From assembly GCA_965243285.1 (NCBI GenBank), contig OZ251537.1, forward strand, positions 1,364,001 to 1,428,000: a DNA stretch of 64,000 nucleotides, written 5' to 3'. The stretch comes from JAHRAW01 sp965243285 (GTDB taxonomy: Bacteria > Pseudomonadota > Gammaproteobacteria > Arenicellales > Poriferihabitantaceae). The translations under genes were made by a program, and so were the position numbers. Below, piece by piece: positions 52,101 through 60,339 of this stretch; the first letter of the stretch is position 1, and each line of letters begins with the position of its first letter. The notes beneath the pieces are model-generated. The model did not search any database. It saw only the letters and a list, made by a program, of their open reading frames with translations, and was not told the origin of the DNA.

Positions 52101-53998
52101 TGTCGCCGGAAGCCCACGAGACGCTGGCTTTGGCCATGAACGCCATCGGCGGGCGCTCGAATTCGGGCGAGGGCGGCGAACATCCCAGCCGCTACAACAC
52201 CGAGCGCGCCTCGCGCATCAAGCAGATTGCCTCGGGGCGCTTTGGCGTAACGCCCACCTACTTAAACAGTGCCGACATCATCCAAATCAAAATCGCCCAA
52301 GGCGCCAAACCGGGCGAAGGCGGGCAATTGCCGGGCGCCAAGGTAGGCCCGATGATAGCCGAGATGCGTTATTCCAGCCCCGGCGTGGCCTTGATCTCAC
52401 CGCCGCCGCATCATGATATTTATTCCATTGAAGACCTGGCGCAACTCATTTATGACTTAAAACAGGTGAGCCCGGCGGCCATGGTGTCGGTGAAATTGGT
52501 GGCCTCGGCCGGGGTCGGCACCATCGCCGTGGGGGTGGCAAAATGTCAGGCCGATTTGGTCACCATCGCCGGCTATGACGGCGGCACTGGCGCCAGCCCG
52601 CTCACTTCCGTAAAACACGCCGGCATTCCGTGGGAGATGGGGGTGGCCGAAACCCATCAAGCGCTGTGCGCTAGCGGGCTGCGCGAGCGCATTTTGGTGC
52701 AGGCCGATGGCGGGCTGAAGACCGGTTTGGATGTGGTAAAAGCGGCCATTTTGGGGGCCGAAAGTTTCGGCTTCGGCACCATGCCCATGATCGCCATGGG
52801 CTGCAAATATTTGCGCATCTGCCACCTCAACAACTGCGCCACCGGCGTCGCCACCCAGCATGAGGTGCTGCGAAAACTGCATTTCAACGGCACGCCGCAG
52901 CGCGTCATCGCTTTTTTCACCTTCGTGGCGCGCGAGGTGCGAGCGCTGCTGGCGGCACTCGGGGCGCGGCGCTTGGTGGACATCATCGGGCGCACCGAGC
53001 TGCTGGAATTTTGCCCGGCCGCCGGCAGTCGTCACGCCTTGCTGGATTTATCGCCGTTGTTGGGGCGGGCGCAGGCGGTGGGCGGGGACAAATCGCCGCC
53101 GTTGAAATTAGGCGTGGCGCGGCGCAATGAGCCGCCGGAATATTCAACCTTAGGGGCGCGGATGGAGCGGGAGTTGGGGCCGTTGATTATGGCTGGGGGT
53201 GGGGCTGAGGCCGAGGCTGAGGCCGTCGACACCACCCCCACAAAATTCGACGCCAACTATAAAGTCAATAATGTGGACCGCGCTATCGGCGCGCGATTAT
53301 CCGGCCTCATCGCCCGCACGCACGGCAATCAGGGCATGGAAACCCAGCCGCTGCGGGTGCAGTTGCGCGGCAGCGCCGGCCAAAGTTTCGGCGCCTGGAA
53401 TGCCGGCGGCTTACACATACATCTGGTCGGCGAAGCCAATGATTATGTCGGCAAAGGCATGGCCGGCGGCAAACTCACCGTGCGCCCGCCGCGCGCATCG
53501 CGCTTGGTGGCCGCCAACACGCCGATAATGGGCAACACATGCCTATACGGCGCCACCGGCGGCAAATTGTATGCCGCCGGCGCCGCCGGCGAACGCTTCG
53601 CCGTGCGCAACAGCGGCGCCCAAGCCGTAGTAGAAGGCGTCGGCGATCACGCCTGCGAATACATGACCGGCGGTGTAGTCGTGGTGCTCGGCCGCACCGG
53701 CATAAACTTCGGCGCCGGCATGACCGGCGGCATCGCCTTAGTGATGGACGCCCACGGCGATTTCACCGAGCGCTGCAACCGCGAACTAGTGCACACCCAC
53801 CGCCTACACGCCGAAAGCATGGAAGAATATTTAGGCTTCCTACACGAACTCGCCACCGAACATGTAGCCGAGACCGCCAGCGCCGAGGGCAAACGCGTGC
53901 TCGATAATTTCTACGACATGGCGCGCTGCTTCCACCTAGTAAGCCCCCGCGCCATGGATTTGGATGCATTGTTGAATACCTTACTGCAAGCGGCGTGA
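49148..53998 (+). CDS. gltB: glutamate synthase, large subunit
   Basis: 1616 residues. Glutaminase and FMN synthase site of NADPH-GOGAT, making two glutamates from glutamine and 2-oxoglutarate. The N-terminal nucleophile is Cys40 in KDSCGFGLIVHLDDQPSG after a 39-residue propeptide. Class II amidotransferase segments FHQRFSTNTEPSWKLAQPFR and LAHNGEINTIGANRAWAY. FMN region RYSSPGVALISPPPHHDIYS and GYDGGTGASPLTSVKHAGIP. 3Fe-4S cysteines in CKYLRICHLNNCATGVATQ. C-terminal beta-helix GGKLYAAGAAGERFAVRNSG. A Ser/Lys-rich insert at ~881-957 separates the central and FMN domains. The partner gltD is 6.3 kb away. Confidence 0.96.
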   Translation: MSAARAGSAGGRAPSCLRQDERKDGQEPSLHRAEFEKDSCGFGLIVHLDDQPSGDLVARAMRALVRLSHRGGVGADPRTGDGCGLLLKTPQRFLRRVAAEQGFDLPPRFASGVVFFDRLPSLAAQQKRALEAQLAGRQIRVLGWREMPIDPTVLGEQGRRLMPRIEQIFAGDEVGENSPEQESTTESETPAESAALNFERRLFMARRHSEEQVASAEREFFICSLSARVVCWKGMMLGQAMADFYPDLAAADMESSLAIFHQRFSTNTEPSWKLAQPFRFLAHNGEINTIGANRAWAYARRRKFAVDALLPDMAQLGPLGSATGSDSLSLDNFLEYLWHGGMDLLAGISMMIPPAWQNAETMDEDLRAFYRYHSTRLEPWDGPAGVVLTDGRYAACAMDRNGLRPARYVVTDDRCLTLASEAGVEDADAARVVARGRLMPGEVFAVDTMRGEVLSAADIRAELKARRPWRRYLQASQQRVHTPSHLSGIEAAPEAAQLAVWEKNFQVSAEERDAVIRVLAGDGKEAVGSMGDDTPLAALSVQPRTLCDFFRQQFAQVTNPPIDPLREQIVMSLETCVGRKSNIFAQGARDAACLVLGSPLLSGGKLQQLQRLDEPLYRHRAISLNVDKDISLSDALADICCQATRAIEHGVSILLLSDRDLQPGRWSVHALLAVGAVHQHLMAAGIRGDANLIADTGWARDSHQIATLLGFGATAVCPWLAHRIIADMMARGRLPANSRTLRKYGQGVNLGLFKIMARMGISTIASYRAAGLFEIIGLHETVVQRCFGGAVSRLQGLGFDELEADFKALGAAAWNARAKPAVGGLLKYVDGGEYHACNPDVVDTLHRAVGSGDDADYRQYAEAVNQRPVTTLRDLLRLRVGGDSSVSTAADSAVLAASKSTSTSADSVALPASKLASKSKSTSADSSVLPSSKSSSKSSSKSKSTSSTSKSQNLPPASPLPLAEVESEADILRRFDSAGMSLGALSPEAHETLALAMNAIGGRSNSGEGGEHPSRYNTERASRIKQIASGRFGVTPTYLNSADIIQIKIAQGAKPGEGGQLPGAKVGPMIAEMRYSSPGVALISPPPHHDIYSIEDLAQLIYDLKQVSPAAMVSVKLVASAGVGTIAVGVAKCQADLVTIAGYDGGTGASPLTSVKHAGIPWEMGVAETHQALCASGLRERILVQADGGLKTGLDVVKAAILGAESFGFGTMPMIAMGCKYLRICHLNNCATGVATQHEVLRKLHFNGTPQRVIAFFTFVAREVRALLAALGARRLVDIIGRTELLEFCPAAGSRHALLDLSPLLGRAQAVGGDKSPPLKLGVARRNEPPEYSTLGARMERELGPLIMAGGGAEAEAEAVDTTPTKFDANYKVNNVDRAIGARLSGLIARTHGNQGMETQPLRVQLRGSAGQSFGAWNAGGLHIHLVGEANDYVGKGMAGGKLTVRPPRASRLVAANTPIMGNTCLYGATGGKLYAAGAAGERFAVRNSGAQAVVEGVGDHACEYMTGGVVVVLGRTGINFGAGMTGGIALVMDAHGDFTERCNRELVHTHRLHAESMEEYLGFLHELATEHVAETASAEGKRVLDNFYDMARCFHLVSPRAMDLDALLNTLLQAA
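51790..52020 (+). repeat. Ser/Lys/Thr repeat insert in gltB
   Basis: About 77 codons of GCGTCGAAATCAACATCG-type and TCATCGAAATCG repeats, encoding SKSTSADS, SSKSSSKSKS and similar. It directly follows a run of eight G (51787-51794). The words AAATCAACATC and AAATCAAAATC are the same as in the intergenic microsatellites. Frame is kept on both sides. Confidence 0.88.
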
Positions 53999-54327
53999 TA
54001 TTGGCGGCGGGCGGATTTTGCTTTTGCTTTTCGCTTTTGCTTTTCGCTTTTGCTTTTCGCTTGTGCTTTTCGCTTGTGCTTTTCGCTTGTGCCTTTCGCT
54101 TGTGCCTTTCGCTGTTGGCTTTTGATGTTGCTTTTCGCCTTTGCTGTTGCCTTTCGTTTTTGATGATAAGGCTTTGCTCCACCCTATCTTTTCAGGGGGG
54201 AACAAAGACTAAACGCCAAAGTCAAAGCCAAGTCAAAGTCAAAAGCCAAACCCAGCCCCAGACCCAAACCCAAACGCCAAAGCCAAAGCCACAGCCACAG
54301 CCAAACCCCAAACCCCAAACCCCAAAC
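53999..54327. repeat. repeat-filled convergent spacer, gltB / liv operon
   Basis: TTTTGCTTTTCGC and CTTGTGCTTTTCG units (54014-54165), a half hairpin (stem 2 only, CTCCACCCTATCTTTTCAGG with GGGG, 54177-54202), then CCAAAGTC, CCCAAACC and CAGCCA units. Both flanking genes end here, so it may act as a bidirectional transcription end, but no clear T-run hairpin is seen. No gene. Confidence 0.75.
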
Positions 54328-55197
54328 TCACCCCCAGGGCTTCCCCATCAAGCCTTGCGGGCGCAGACACAGGAAAATCATCAGGCTGACAAATATCACC
54401 AGGTAGGTGATGTCGCCGTACGAATGCAATACCGATAAACCGACCGATTCCATCATGCCTAAGATGAAGCCGCCGGCGATGGCGCCGGAGATGACGCCGG
54501 CGCCGCCGATCATCACCATGATAAAGGCTTTGATGGAGATGGGGCCGCCGATGCCGGAACTGACGCCGGTGATGGTGACCAGCAAGCCGCCGACCACGCC
54601 GGCCAACATGGAGCCGCAGGCGAAGCCGACCATAGAGTAATAATCGGCCTGCACGCCCATCAGTTGGGCCGCGACGCGGTCTTGGGCGAGGGCGCGCATG
54701 GCCCGGCCGGGCTTGCTATAGCGCATATACATGACAAAGGCGGCGATGATGAAGAGGCTCAGCACGCCGATGAAGATGCGGTCATAGGGCATGATGATGC
54801 GGAAATCCCAGTTGAATAGCCCATCGATAATTTTCGGCACGCCGCGTTGTTTTTCGCCAAAAATCAGCAGGATGACGGCGTCCAGAAAAAAGGCGACGGC
54901 GGCCGCCAGCAACATGGTGCTGTCGTCGCGCACGCTTCTTTTTAGCACCGTGCGAAACAGGTATTTCTCCAACAGGGCGCCGACTATGGCGAGCGTTATC
55001 GCGGTGGCCAGCAAGGCGACTACGAACGGCAATTCCATGCGCCCGTATAGGGTGTAGGTGACGAAGCCGCCGAGCACATACAACTGGCCATGGGCGAAGT
55101 TCAATATATTCATCAACGCGAATATCAGCGTCAGCCCTAACGCGATGAGGGCGTACTGCGCGCCGAGGTAGAGCCCGTTTACGATGACTTGTTCCAT
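54328..55197 (-). CDS. livH: branched-chain amino acid-type ABC permease, LivH family
   Basis: 289 residues with about eight membrane segments; GLYLGAQYALIALGLTLIFA and MNILNFAHGQLYVLGGFVTY are the LivH signature, and the C-terminal MMIGGAGVISGAIAGGFILG contains the permease loop. Last gene of the liv-type operon; 156 bp after the binding-protein gene. Confidence 0.92.
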   Translation of the reverse strand: MEQVIVNGLYLGAQYALIALGLTLIFALMNILNFAHGQLYVLGGFVTYTLYGRMELPFVVALLATAITLAIVGALLEKYLFRTVLKRSVRDDSTMLLAAAVAFFLDAVILLIFGEKQRGVPKIIDGLFNWDFRIIMPYDRIFIGVLSLFIIAAFVMYMRYSKPGRAMRALAQDRVAAQLMGVQADYYSMVGFACGSMLAGVVGGLLVTITGVSSGIGGPISIKAFIMVMIGGAGVISGAIAGGFILGMMESVGLSVLHSYGDITYLVIFVSLMIFLCLRPQGLMGKPWG

Positions 55198-55353
55198 AAA
55201 TGCCTCGGGTTTTTAGCGCTTAATCAAAATGGATTCGCGGATTTAAAGATCAAGAGCGGCGACATTTATGCCAGTCGTCAAACTTCTAAACGACCATGAA
55301 ATATCGCCGCCCCCATGTCCTAATTGCGGCAACGCCGAACCGGCGTCTACCGA

Positions 55354-56553
55354 TTAGTCTACTTCAGCCACAAACAGCGTTACAAATTTGCCGTCGCGGT
55401 ATTCATTGACCACCAGCGGCACGGCTATTTGGCGCTTTTGACCGAAGGATTCGAGGCCCACATAGCGCAACTTTTGGTCGCCCTTCATGTAGATGTTCGG
55501 GGCCGAAAAGGTGTCCATGGTTTTCTTGAATTCATCCACATCGGAGATGGCGGCCGGGTTCGCTTTGAGGGTTTCGATGATGTATTCCAGAGCGTACACC
55601 TTGGTGTTGGATTCATCGTTGTACTCGCCGAACATGGCGGTGTAGCGGCGGATGAATTCTTCCATCGCGGCCGAGCGAATGGCCGGCGTGGAGGCCCCGC
55701 CCACCGAGATAAAACCGTTGGCTAATTTGCCGGCGCCTTCGGCTAGCACGCCGGCGTCTTGGGCGGTTTCGGTGGAAATGATGCCGGCGTAGCCCAACTC
55801 ACGCGCCGAGCGAATGAGCAACGGCGCGCTGCCCGGGGCGACCCCGGAGAGCACCAGCAGATCCGGGCGGAGTTTGACGATGGGGGTGAGCACCGGCGTG
55901 AAATCGCGGGTGTCGATTTGGTAGGTGTCGCGCTGCGCCAAAATTTCCAGCCCCAAGGCGCGCGCCGCCGCCACGCCGCTATCGCGCTGGCTGAGCGGGT
56001 CGGATTCATTGCCGGCGACGAAGGCGACGCTGTGCACGCCTTTAGTTTCGTGCAGGTATTTGTAGATGGCCGGGCCCGATTGGTAGTTCGCCACCATGCC
56101 TAAGATGGCGTTGGAGGCCGGTTTTTGGTACAGCGCCTTGGGGAAGGCGTACGGGAAATACATGATGCCGTTTTTCTCGGCCACCGGGCGCACTGCGGCG
56201 GCGCCGTCATCGACATTCGGCCCGACCACATAATGAATATTTTGCGCCGCCATTTTTTCCATGCCGGCGATGGCGCGCTTGGGGTCTTTTTGGTCGTCGA
56301 ATGAAACGATGTTGATGTCGTAGGTGACAGCGCCGATTTTCACGCCGCCGGTTTCATTGAGCCAAGCCGCGCGCGCCTCCATAGAGCGTTTGTTGGAAAT
56401 ACCCCAAGAGGCCGCCGGGCCGCTGGTGACGCCGACAAAACCGATATCGAGAACCTTGTTTTGCGCGACGGCGGCGCTGGCGCCTAACATTAAAGCCAGC
56501 GCTGCCAAAGCGCCGACGGCGGTGCATTTGCGGGTTGAGTTTTGGGTGGTCAT
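55354..56553 (-). CDS. ABC transporter periplasmic amino-acid-type binding protein, LivJ family
   Basis: ~399 residues from ATG 56553, which has a good GAGGAAAT Shine-Dalgarno; the ORF extends upstream to 56625 without support. Signal peptide CTAVGALAALALMLGASAAVA. Peripla_BP_6 fold: VLDIGFVGVTSGPAASWGIS, DPKRAIAGMEKMAAQNIHYV, LVLSGVAPGSAPLLIRSARE. Ligand unknown; a racemase-type gene in the operon hints at a chiral amino acid or hydantoin derivative. Confidence 0.9.
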   Translation of the reverse strand: MTTQNSTRKCTAVGALAALALMLGASAAVAQNKVLDIGFVGVTSGPAASWGISNKRSMEARAAWLNETGGVKIGAVTYDINIVSFDDQKDPKRAIAGMEKMAAQNIHYVVGPNVDDGAAAVRPVAEKNGIMYFPYAFPKALYQKPASNAILGMVANYQSGPAIYKYLHETKGVHSVAFVAGNESDPLSQRDSGVAAARALGLEILAQRDTYQIDTRDFTPVLTPIVKLRPDLLVLSGVAPGSAPLLIRSARELGYAGIISTETAQDAGVLAEGAGKLANGFISVGGASTPAIRSAAMEEFIRRYTAMFGEYNDESNTKVYALEYIIETLKANPAAISDVDEFKKTMDTFSAPNIYMKGDQKLRYVGLESFGQKRQIAVPLVVNEYRDGKFVTLFVAEVD

Positions 56554-56651
56554 GGTGCTTATTTCCTCAAAGGTTGGTTGATGGTGAAGGGGGATGAATA
56601 TACGGAAAAAAAGACGCGTCGGCAAAAGCGCGCGGCGGCGCTCGCCCGGTA

Positions 56652-57398
56652 TTATTTTTCGCCGCCGGAAGCGCCTGGCGCATAGGATGCCATGTTGCCA
56701 ACATAGGGTTTTTCCCGCGGCCAGGCATAGGCGCCGGCTTTCGATGTGGTGAGCCGCAAGGACACCAAACTTTCGGCCAATTTCACGGCGCAGGCGACGC
56801 CGTCCAATACTGGCACGCCGTGCTCGTGGCCGAGGGATTGCGCCAAATCCGCCATGCCGGCGCAGCCTAATACGATGGCGTCGGCGCCGTCCTCGGCCAG
56901 GGCGCGGCGGATTTGCGCGGAAATTTGGGCGCGCGCCTCCGATGCCGGGTCTTCGAGGTCTAACACTGGCACATCGGCGGCGCGCACTTTGGCGCAGCGG
57001 CTGGCCAGCCCGTATTTATGCAGATTATGTTCGAGGGCGGCGATGCAGCGCGGCAAGGTGGTGATGACGCTGAATTTGCTCGCCACCATGGCGGCTAAGT
57101 GGAAGGCCGCTTCGCCGATGCCGAGCACCGGGGCCGCGGTTATGCAGCGCGCCGCATCCAAGCCGGTGTCGTCGAAACAGGCGATGATGACCGCATCGGC
57201 GTTTGCGTGGGCGCGGATTTGCGCAATCACCCCCGGCACCGCAAAGGCTTCGTCATAATACCCTTCGATGCTGGCCGGCCCGCCGTGCGGCTGGGTGGCG
57301 ATGATGGTGGTGGATTCGCCAGCCGCCGCTACCGCCGCGGCCTCGATTTTGGCGGTCATCGAGGCCGTGGTGTTGGGGTTTATGATGAGAATGCGCAT
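56652..57398 (-). CDS. Asp/Glu/hydantoin racemase family protein
   Basis: ~248 residues from ATG 57398 (MRILIINPNTTASMTAKIEA); the ORF reaches 57446. Two catalytic cysteines in IIACFDDTGLDAARC and IVLGCAGMADLAQSLG, as in hydantoin racemase and related cofactor-independent racemases; ATQPHGGPASIEGYYDEAFA is also family-typical. It sits between livF and the binding-protein gene, so it probably processes the transported substrate. Confidence 0.87.
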   Translation of the reverse strand: MRILIINPNTTASMTAKIEAAAVAAAGESTTIIATQPHGGPASIEGYYDEAFAVPGVIAQIRAHANADAVIIACFDDTGLDAARCITAAPVLGIGEAAFHLAAMVASKFSVITTLPRCIAALEHNLHKYGLASRCAKVRAADVPVLDLEDPASEARAQISAQIRRALAEDGADAIVLGCAGMADLAQSLGHEHGVPVLDGVACAVKLAESLVSLRLTTSKAGAYAWPREKPYVGNMASYAPGASGGEK

Positions 57399-57448
57399 GG
57401 CTATCGATGCTTCACAAATATAATTCGCCAATTTACTTGGGGTCAATC

Positions 57449-58171
57449 TTAAGCCTCGGCGCCCAGATACAAGCGCTTGATGCGATCATCGCGCAACAGC
57501 GCCGGGGAGTCGCCGCTGATGGCGACGCCGCCGGTGGCCAAGGCATAAGCGCGATGGGAAATTCGCAATGCCATGCGCGAGTTTTGTTCGACCAACAGCA
57601 CGCTGACTTTTTCATCGCGATTGATGGAGACGATGGATTGCGCGATGTCCTGCACCAGTTTGGGGGCCAGTCCGAGGGAGGGTTCGTCTAACAGCAGCAG
57701 GCTGGGTTTTGCCATTAGGGCGCGACCGATGACTAACATTTGCTGCTCGCCGCCGCTCATGGTGCCGGCGGCTTGGGAATAGCGCTCGCGCAGGCGCGGA
57801 AAACGCTCCAGCGTCAGGTCCAAAGTGGCGCGAATGTCGGCGCGGTCGGTGCGCGTGAACGCGCCCATCAGCAAATTATCCTTGACCGACATATAGGGAA
57901 ACACGCGCCGCCCCTCAGGCACCATGGAGATGCCCATCTTGACGATTTTATCCGCCGCCAGCCCATGGATTTTTTGCCCGCGAAATAAAATCTCGCCATG
58001 GCTGATTTTTTGCAAGCCGGTGATGGCGCGCAAAATGGAGGACTTGCCGGCGCCATTGGCGCCGATGAGGGCCACGGTTTCGCTTTCGTTGATTTGCAGC
58101 GACACGCCACGCAATGCATGTACATGAGCATAATAAAGTTGCACCTCGGTAAATTTAAGTAACTGGCTCAT
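57449..58171 (-). CDS. livF: branched-chain amino acid-type ABC ATPase, LivF family
   Basis: 240 residues. Walker A GANGAGKSS, Q-loop region, signature MSGGEQQMLVIGRALM, Walker B LLLLDEPSLGLAP. VPEGRRVFPYMSVKDNLLMG is typical of LivF. The start overlaps the livG stop by 4 bp. Confidence 0.93.
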   Translation of the reverse strand: MSQLLKFTEVQLYYAHVHALRGVSLQINESETVALIGANGAGKSSILRAITGLQKISHGEILFRGQKIHGLAADKIVKMGISMVPEGRRVFPYMSVKDNLLMGAFTRTDRADIRATLDLTLERFPRLRERYSQAAGTMSGGEQQMLVIGRALMAKPSLLLLDEPSLGLAPKLVQDIAQSIVSINRDEKVSVLLVEQNSRMALRISHRAYALATGGVAISGDSPALLRDDRIKRLYLGAEA

Positions 58172-58953
58172 GCTTGCAGCCCGATGGTTTCATCTTCGAG
58201 GCCCAAATAGGCTTCGATGACGGCGGCGTTGTTTTGTATTTCCGCCGGGCTGCCTTGGGCGATTTTTTGACCGAAATTCAACACCACAATGCGGTCTGAT
58301 ATTTTCATCACCGCCGGCATGTCGTGTTCCACCAGCAACACCGTGACGCCGCGCTTGCGCACGCCGCGCACCATCTCCACGGCGCGCCTGGTTTCCTCAT
58401 GATTCATGCCCGCAAAGGGCTCATCGAGCAGCAAAATTTTAGGGTCGGTGGCCAGCCCGATGGCGATGCCCAAAGCGCGCAGGTGGCCATGCGGCAGGTT
58501 GCCGGCCAGTTCGTGTTGCACCGCTGCAAGGTCTAAATCGGCGACTATTTTATCCGCGCTATGGTTAAATTTTTCCTCGTCGCGGCGCGCGCTGGCGGTG
58601 CCGAAAAAATAACCGAGCAGGCTGGCTTGGGCACGCAGGTGGTGAGCGATGACGATGTTTTCATGCACGCTCATGCTCTTGAAAATGGTGCTCTCTTGGA
58701 AGGTTCTGACCACGCCCCGGCGCGCCACCAAATGCGGCGCCAGACCGGAGATGCGCGCCCCGCGAAATCTCACCTCGCCGGCGCTGGGTTTCAAGAATGA
58801 GGCGATGAGTTTGAATAAGGTGGATTTGCCGGCGCCGTTGGGCCCGATGATGGAGAGAATTTCATGCTCGCGCACCGCAAAGGACACTTGGTCCACCGCG
58901 GTCAAGCCACCGAAGCGCCGCGTCAGGCCCATCACTTGCAGCAGTTCACTCAT
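58168..58953 (-). CDS. livG: branched-chain amino acid-type ABC ATPase, LivG family
   Basis: ~261 residues from ATG 58953 (MSELLQVMGLTRRFGGLTAV). Walker A GPNGAGKST, signature region LPHGHLRALGIAIGLATDPK (LPHGHLR in place of LSYGQQR-like text), Walker B ILLLDEPFAGMNHEET and LVEHDMPAVMKISDRIVVLN. ATGAGTGA overlap with the livM stop shows coupling. Confidence 0.92.
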   Translation of the reverse strand: MSELLQVMGLTRRFGGLTAVDQVSFAVREHEILSIIGPNGAGKSTLFKLIASFLKPSAGEVRFRGARISGLAPHLVARRGVVRTFQESTIFKSMSVHENIVIAHHLRAQASLLGYFFGTASARRDEEKFNHSADKIVADLDLAAVQHELAGNLPHGHLRALGIAIGLATDPKILLLDEPFAGMNHEETRRAVEMVRGVRKRGVTVLLVEHDMPAVMKISDRIVVLNFGQKIAQGSPAEIQNNAAVIEAYLGLEDETIGLQA

Positions 58954-59947
58954 TCGCCGAGCCCGGATTTTTTGAGTCAATTTTTTTGCGCCAATCGAGG
59001 CGAATGCTCAGCAAGCCATTGGGCAAAAATAACATCATCACAATCAGCGCCGACGAGAATATCAACAGTTGATATTGGCCGGTTTGAAACAGCCAATCCC
59101 AACCGAAATACAGCACAAAAGTACCCAACATGGGCCCCAACACATACCCCAAACCGCCGAGAAAACAATTCAGCATAAAATTGATGGAATCGGCTACGGT
59201 GAAACTGGAGGGGTAGATGGACTGCGAGATGGTGGCGAAAATCGCCCCGCCGATGCCGCCGAGAAAGGACGAAGTGGCATAGGCAATGAGGCGCAAATAG
59301 GTGATGTTGACGCCGATGGACGAAGCCAGTTCTTCATTTTGCTGCAACGAGAGGCACAGCCGCCCCATGCGCGAATACACCAGCCGGTACAGCCCGGCGA
59401 AGCACAGCACCATCAAAATGGTCGACAAAAAGTAGAACGCCGCCTTGACATTCGCCAGCGTCGAGAAATCCGGAATGAGGGTGAGGCCGAATACTTCCAC
59501 CGCCCCCGGCAGCGGAATATTGACGATGCCCGAGGCGCCGTGGGTGACCGGCAAGGCGAGGGCCGATAATTTGGCGACCTCGGTGAGAATCAGCGTGGTC
59601 ATGGCGAAATAAACGCCGCGCAAACGCAGAATCGGCAGCCCGATAAGCACGCTGGCGGCGGCGCAAAATAGCCCGGCGAGGGGCAATGTCAGCCAGAATG
59701 AGAGGCCGTAATCGACGATTAAAATGGCCGACACATAACCGCCCATCAGCGCATAAGCGCCTTGCCCGATGTTGATGCGGCCGATATAAAAGGTGAGCCA
59801 GACGCCGGCGCTGGCGATGGACAGCAAGGCCACCGAAGTGAGGGTGTAGTAAATATCCCAGCGCTCGGTGAGGTGAATCGCCGCTGGCGCCAGGCCGAAT
59901 ACCGCGATAAAAAATAGCGCAATGCCGGCCAGTTTGGCGTTTCTCAT
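58946..59947 (-). CDS. livM: branched-chain amino acid-type ABC permease, LivM family
   Basis: 333 residues with about ten membrane segments: GVWLTFYIGRINIGQGAYAL, GLPILRLRGVYFAMTTLILT, SFLGGIGGAIFATISQSIYP and FLGGLGYVLGPMLGTFVLYF are LivM landmarks. First gene of livM-livG-livF-racemase-binding protein-livH, divergent from gltD. Confidence 0.92.
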   Translation of the reverse strand: MRNAKLAGIALFFIAVFGLAPAAIHLTERWDIYYTLTSVALLSIASAGVWLTFYIGRINIGQGAYALMGGYVSAILIVDYGLSFWLTLPLAGLFCAAASVLIGLPILRLRGVYFAMTTLILTEVAKLSALALPVTHGASGIVNIPLPGAVEVFGLTLIPDFSTLANVKAAFYFLSTILMVLCFAGLYRLVYSRMGRLCLSLQQNEELASSIGVNITYLRLIAYATSSFLGGIGGAIFATISQSIYPSSFTVADSINFMLNCFLGGLGYVLGPMLGTFVLYFGWDWLFQTGQYQLLIFSSALIVMMLFLPNGLLSIRLDWRKKIDSKNPGSANE

Positions 59948-60146
59948 GGGCTATGAATGGGGCTATGAATGTGGGTATGAATCATGGCGGCCGCGATTCC
60001 ATCTATATCAAAGCGCCATAATAGCGTAAATTGGGATACCATAAATTTGACGGAAAATTGAAAAATCAAACGCGGCGGCGTATTCTTGAGGCCGGTTGAG
60101 TGTGCATCGATGGAATGCCGCCGGGGTTTTTCGAAGCGCGCTTTGC

Positions 60147-60226
60147 GATGCCATGTTTTCGATGCCATGTTTTCGATGCAAGGTTGCGATGCAAGGTTGC
60201 GATGCAAGGTTGCGATGCAAGTTTAC
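60147..60226 (+). promoter_or_regulatory. tandem repeats in the livM / gltD divergent spacer
   Basis: Two copies of GATGCCATGTTTTC (60147-60160, 60161-60174) followed by four copies of GATGCAAGGTTGC-type 13-mers (60175-60226). The 392-bp spacer must hold promoters for both gltD and the liv operon. The repeats could be binding sites for a shared regulator or merely a slipped array. Nothing else recognised in the spacer. Confidence 0.5.
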
Positions 60227-60339
60227 CCGGTGCCGACATAAACTTGCATGATGCACCGGCACGATAAAAAACCATCATAACGACAACTTGTGGCAATACA
60301 CATAACAACCATGCGCAAGACGCCGCCACCGACCAGGCG

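Noticed and set aside
58477..58521. LivG signature looking degenerate (LPHGHLR)
   Set aside because: Known LivG proteins vary at this site (LSYGxQR/LPHGxLR); Walker A and B are intact, so it is not scored as defective.
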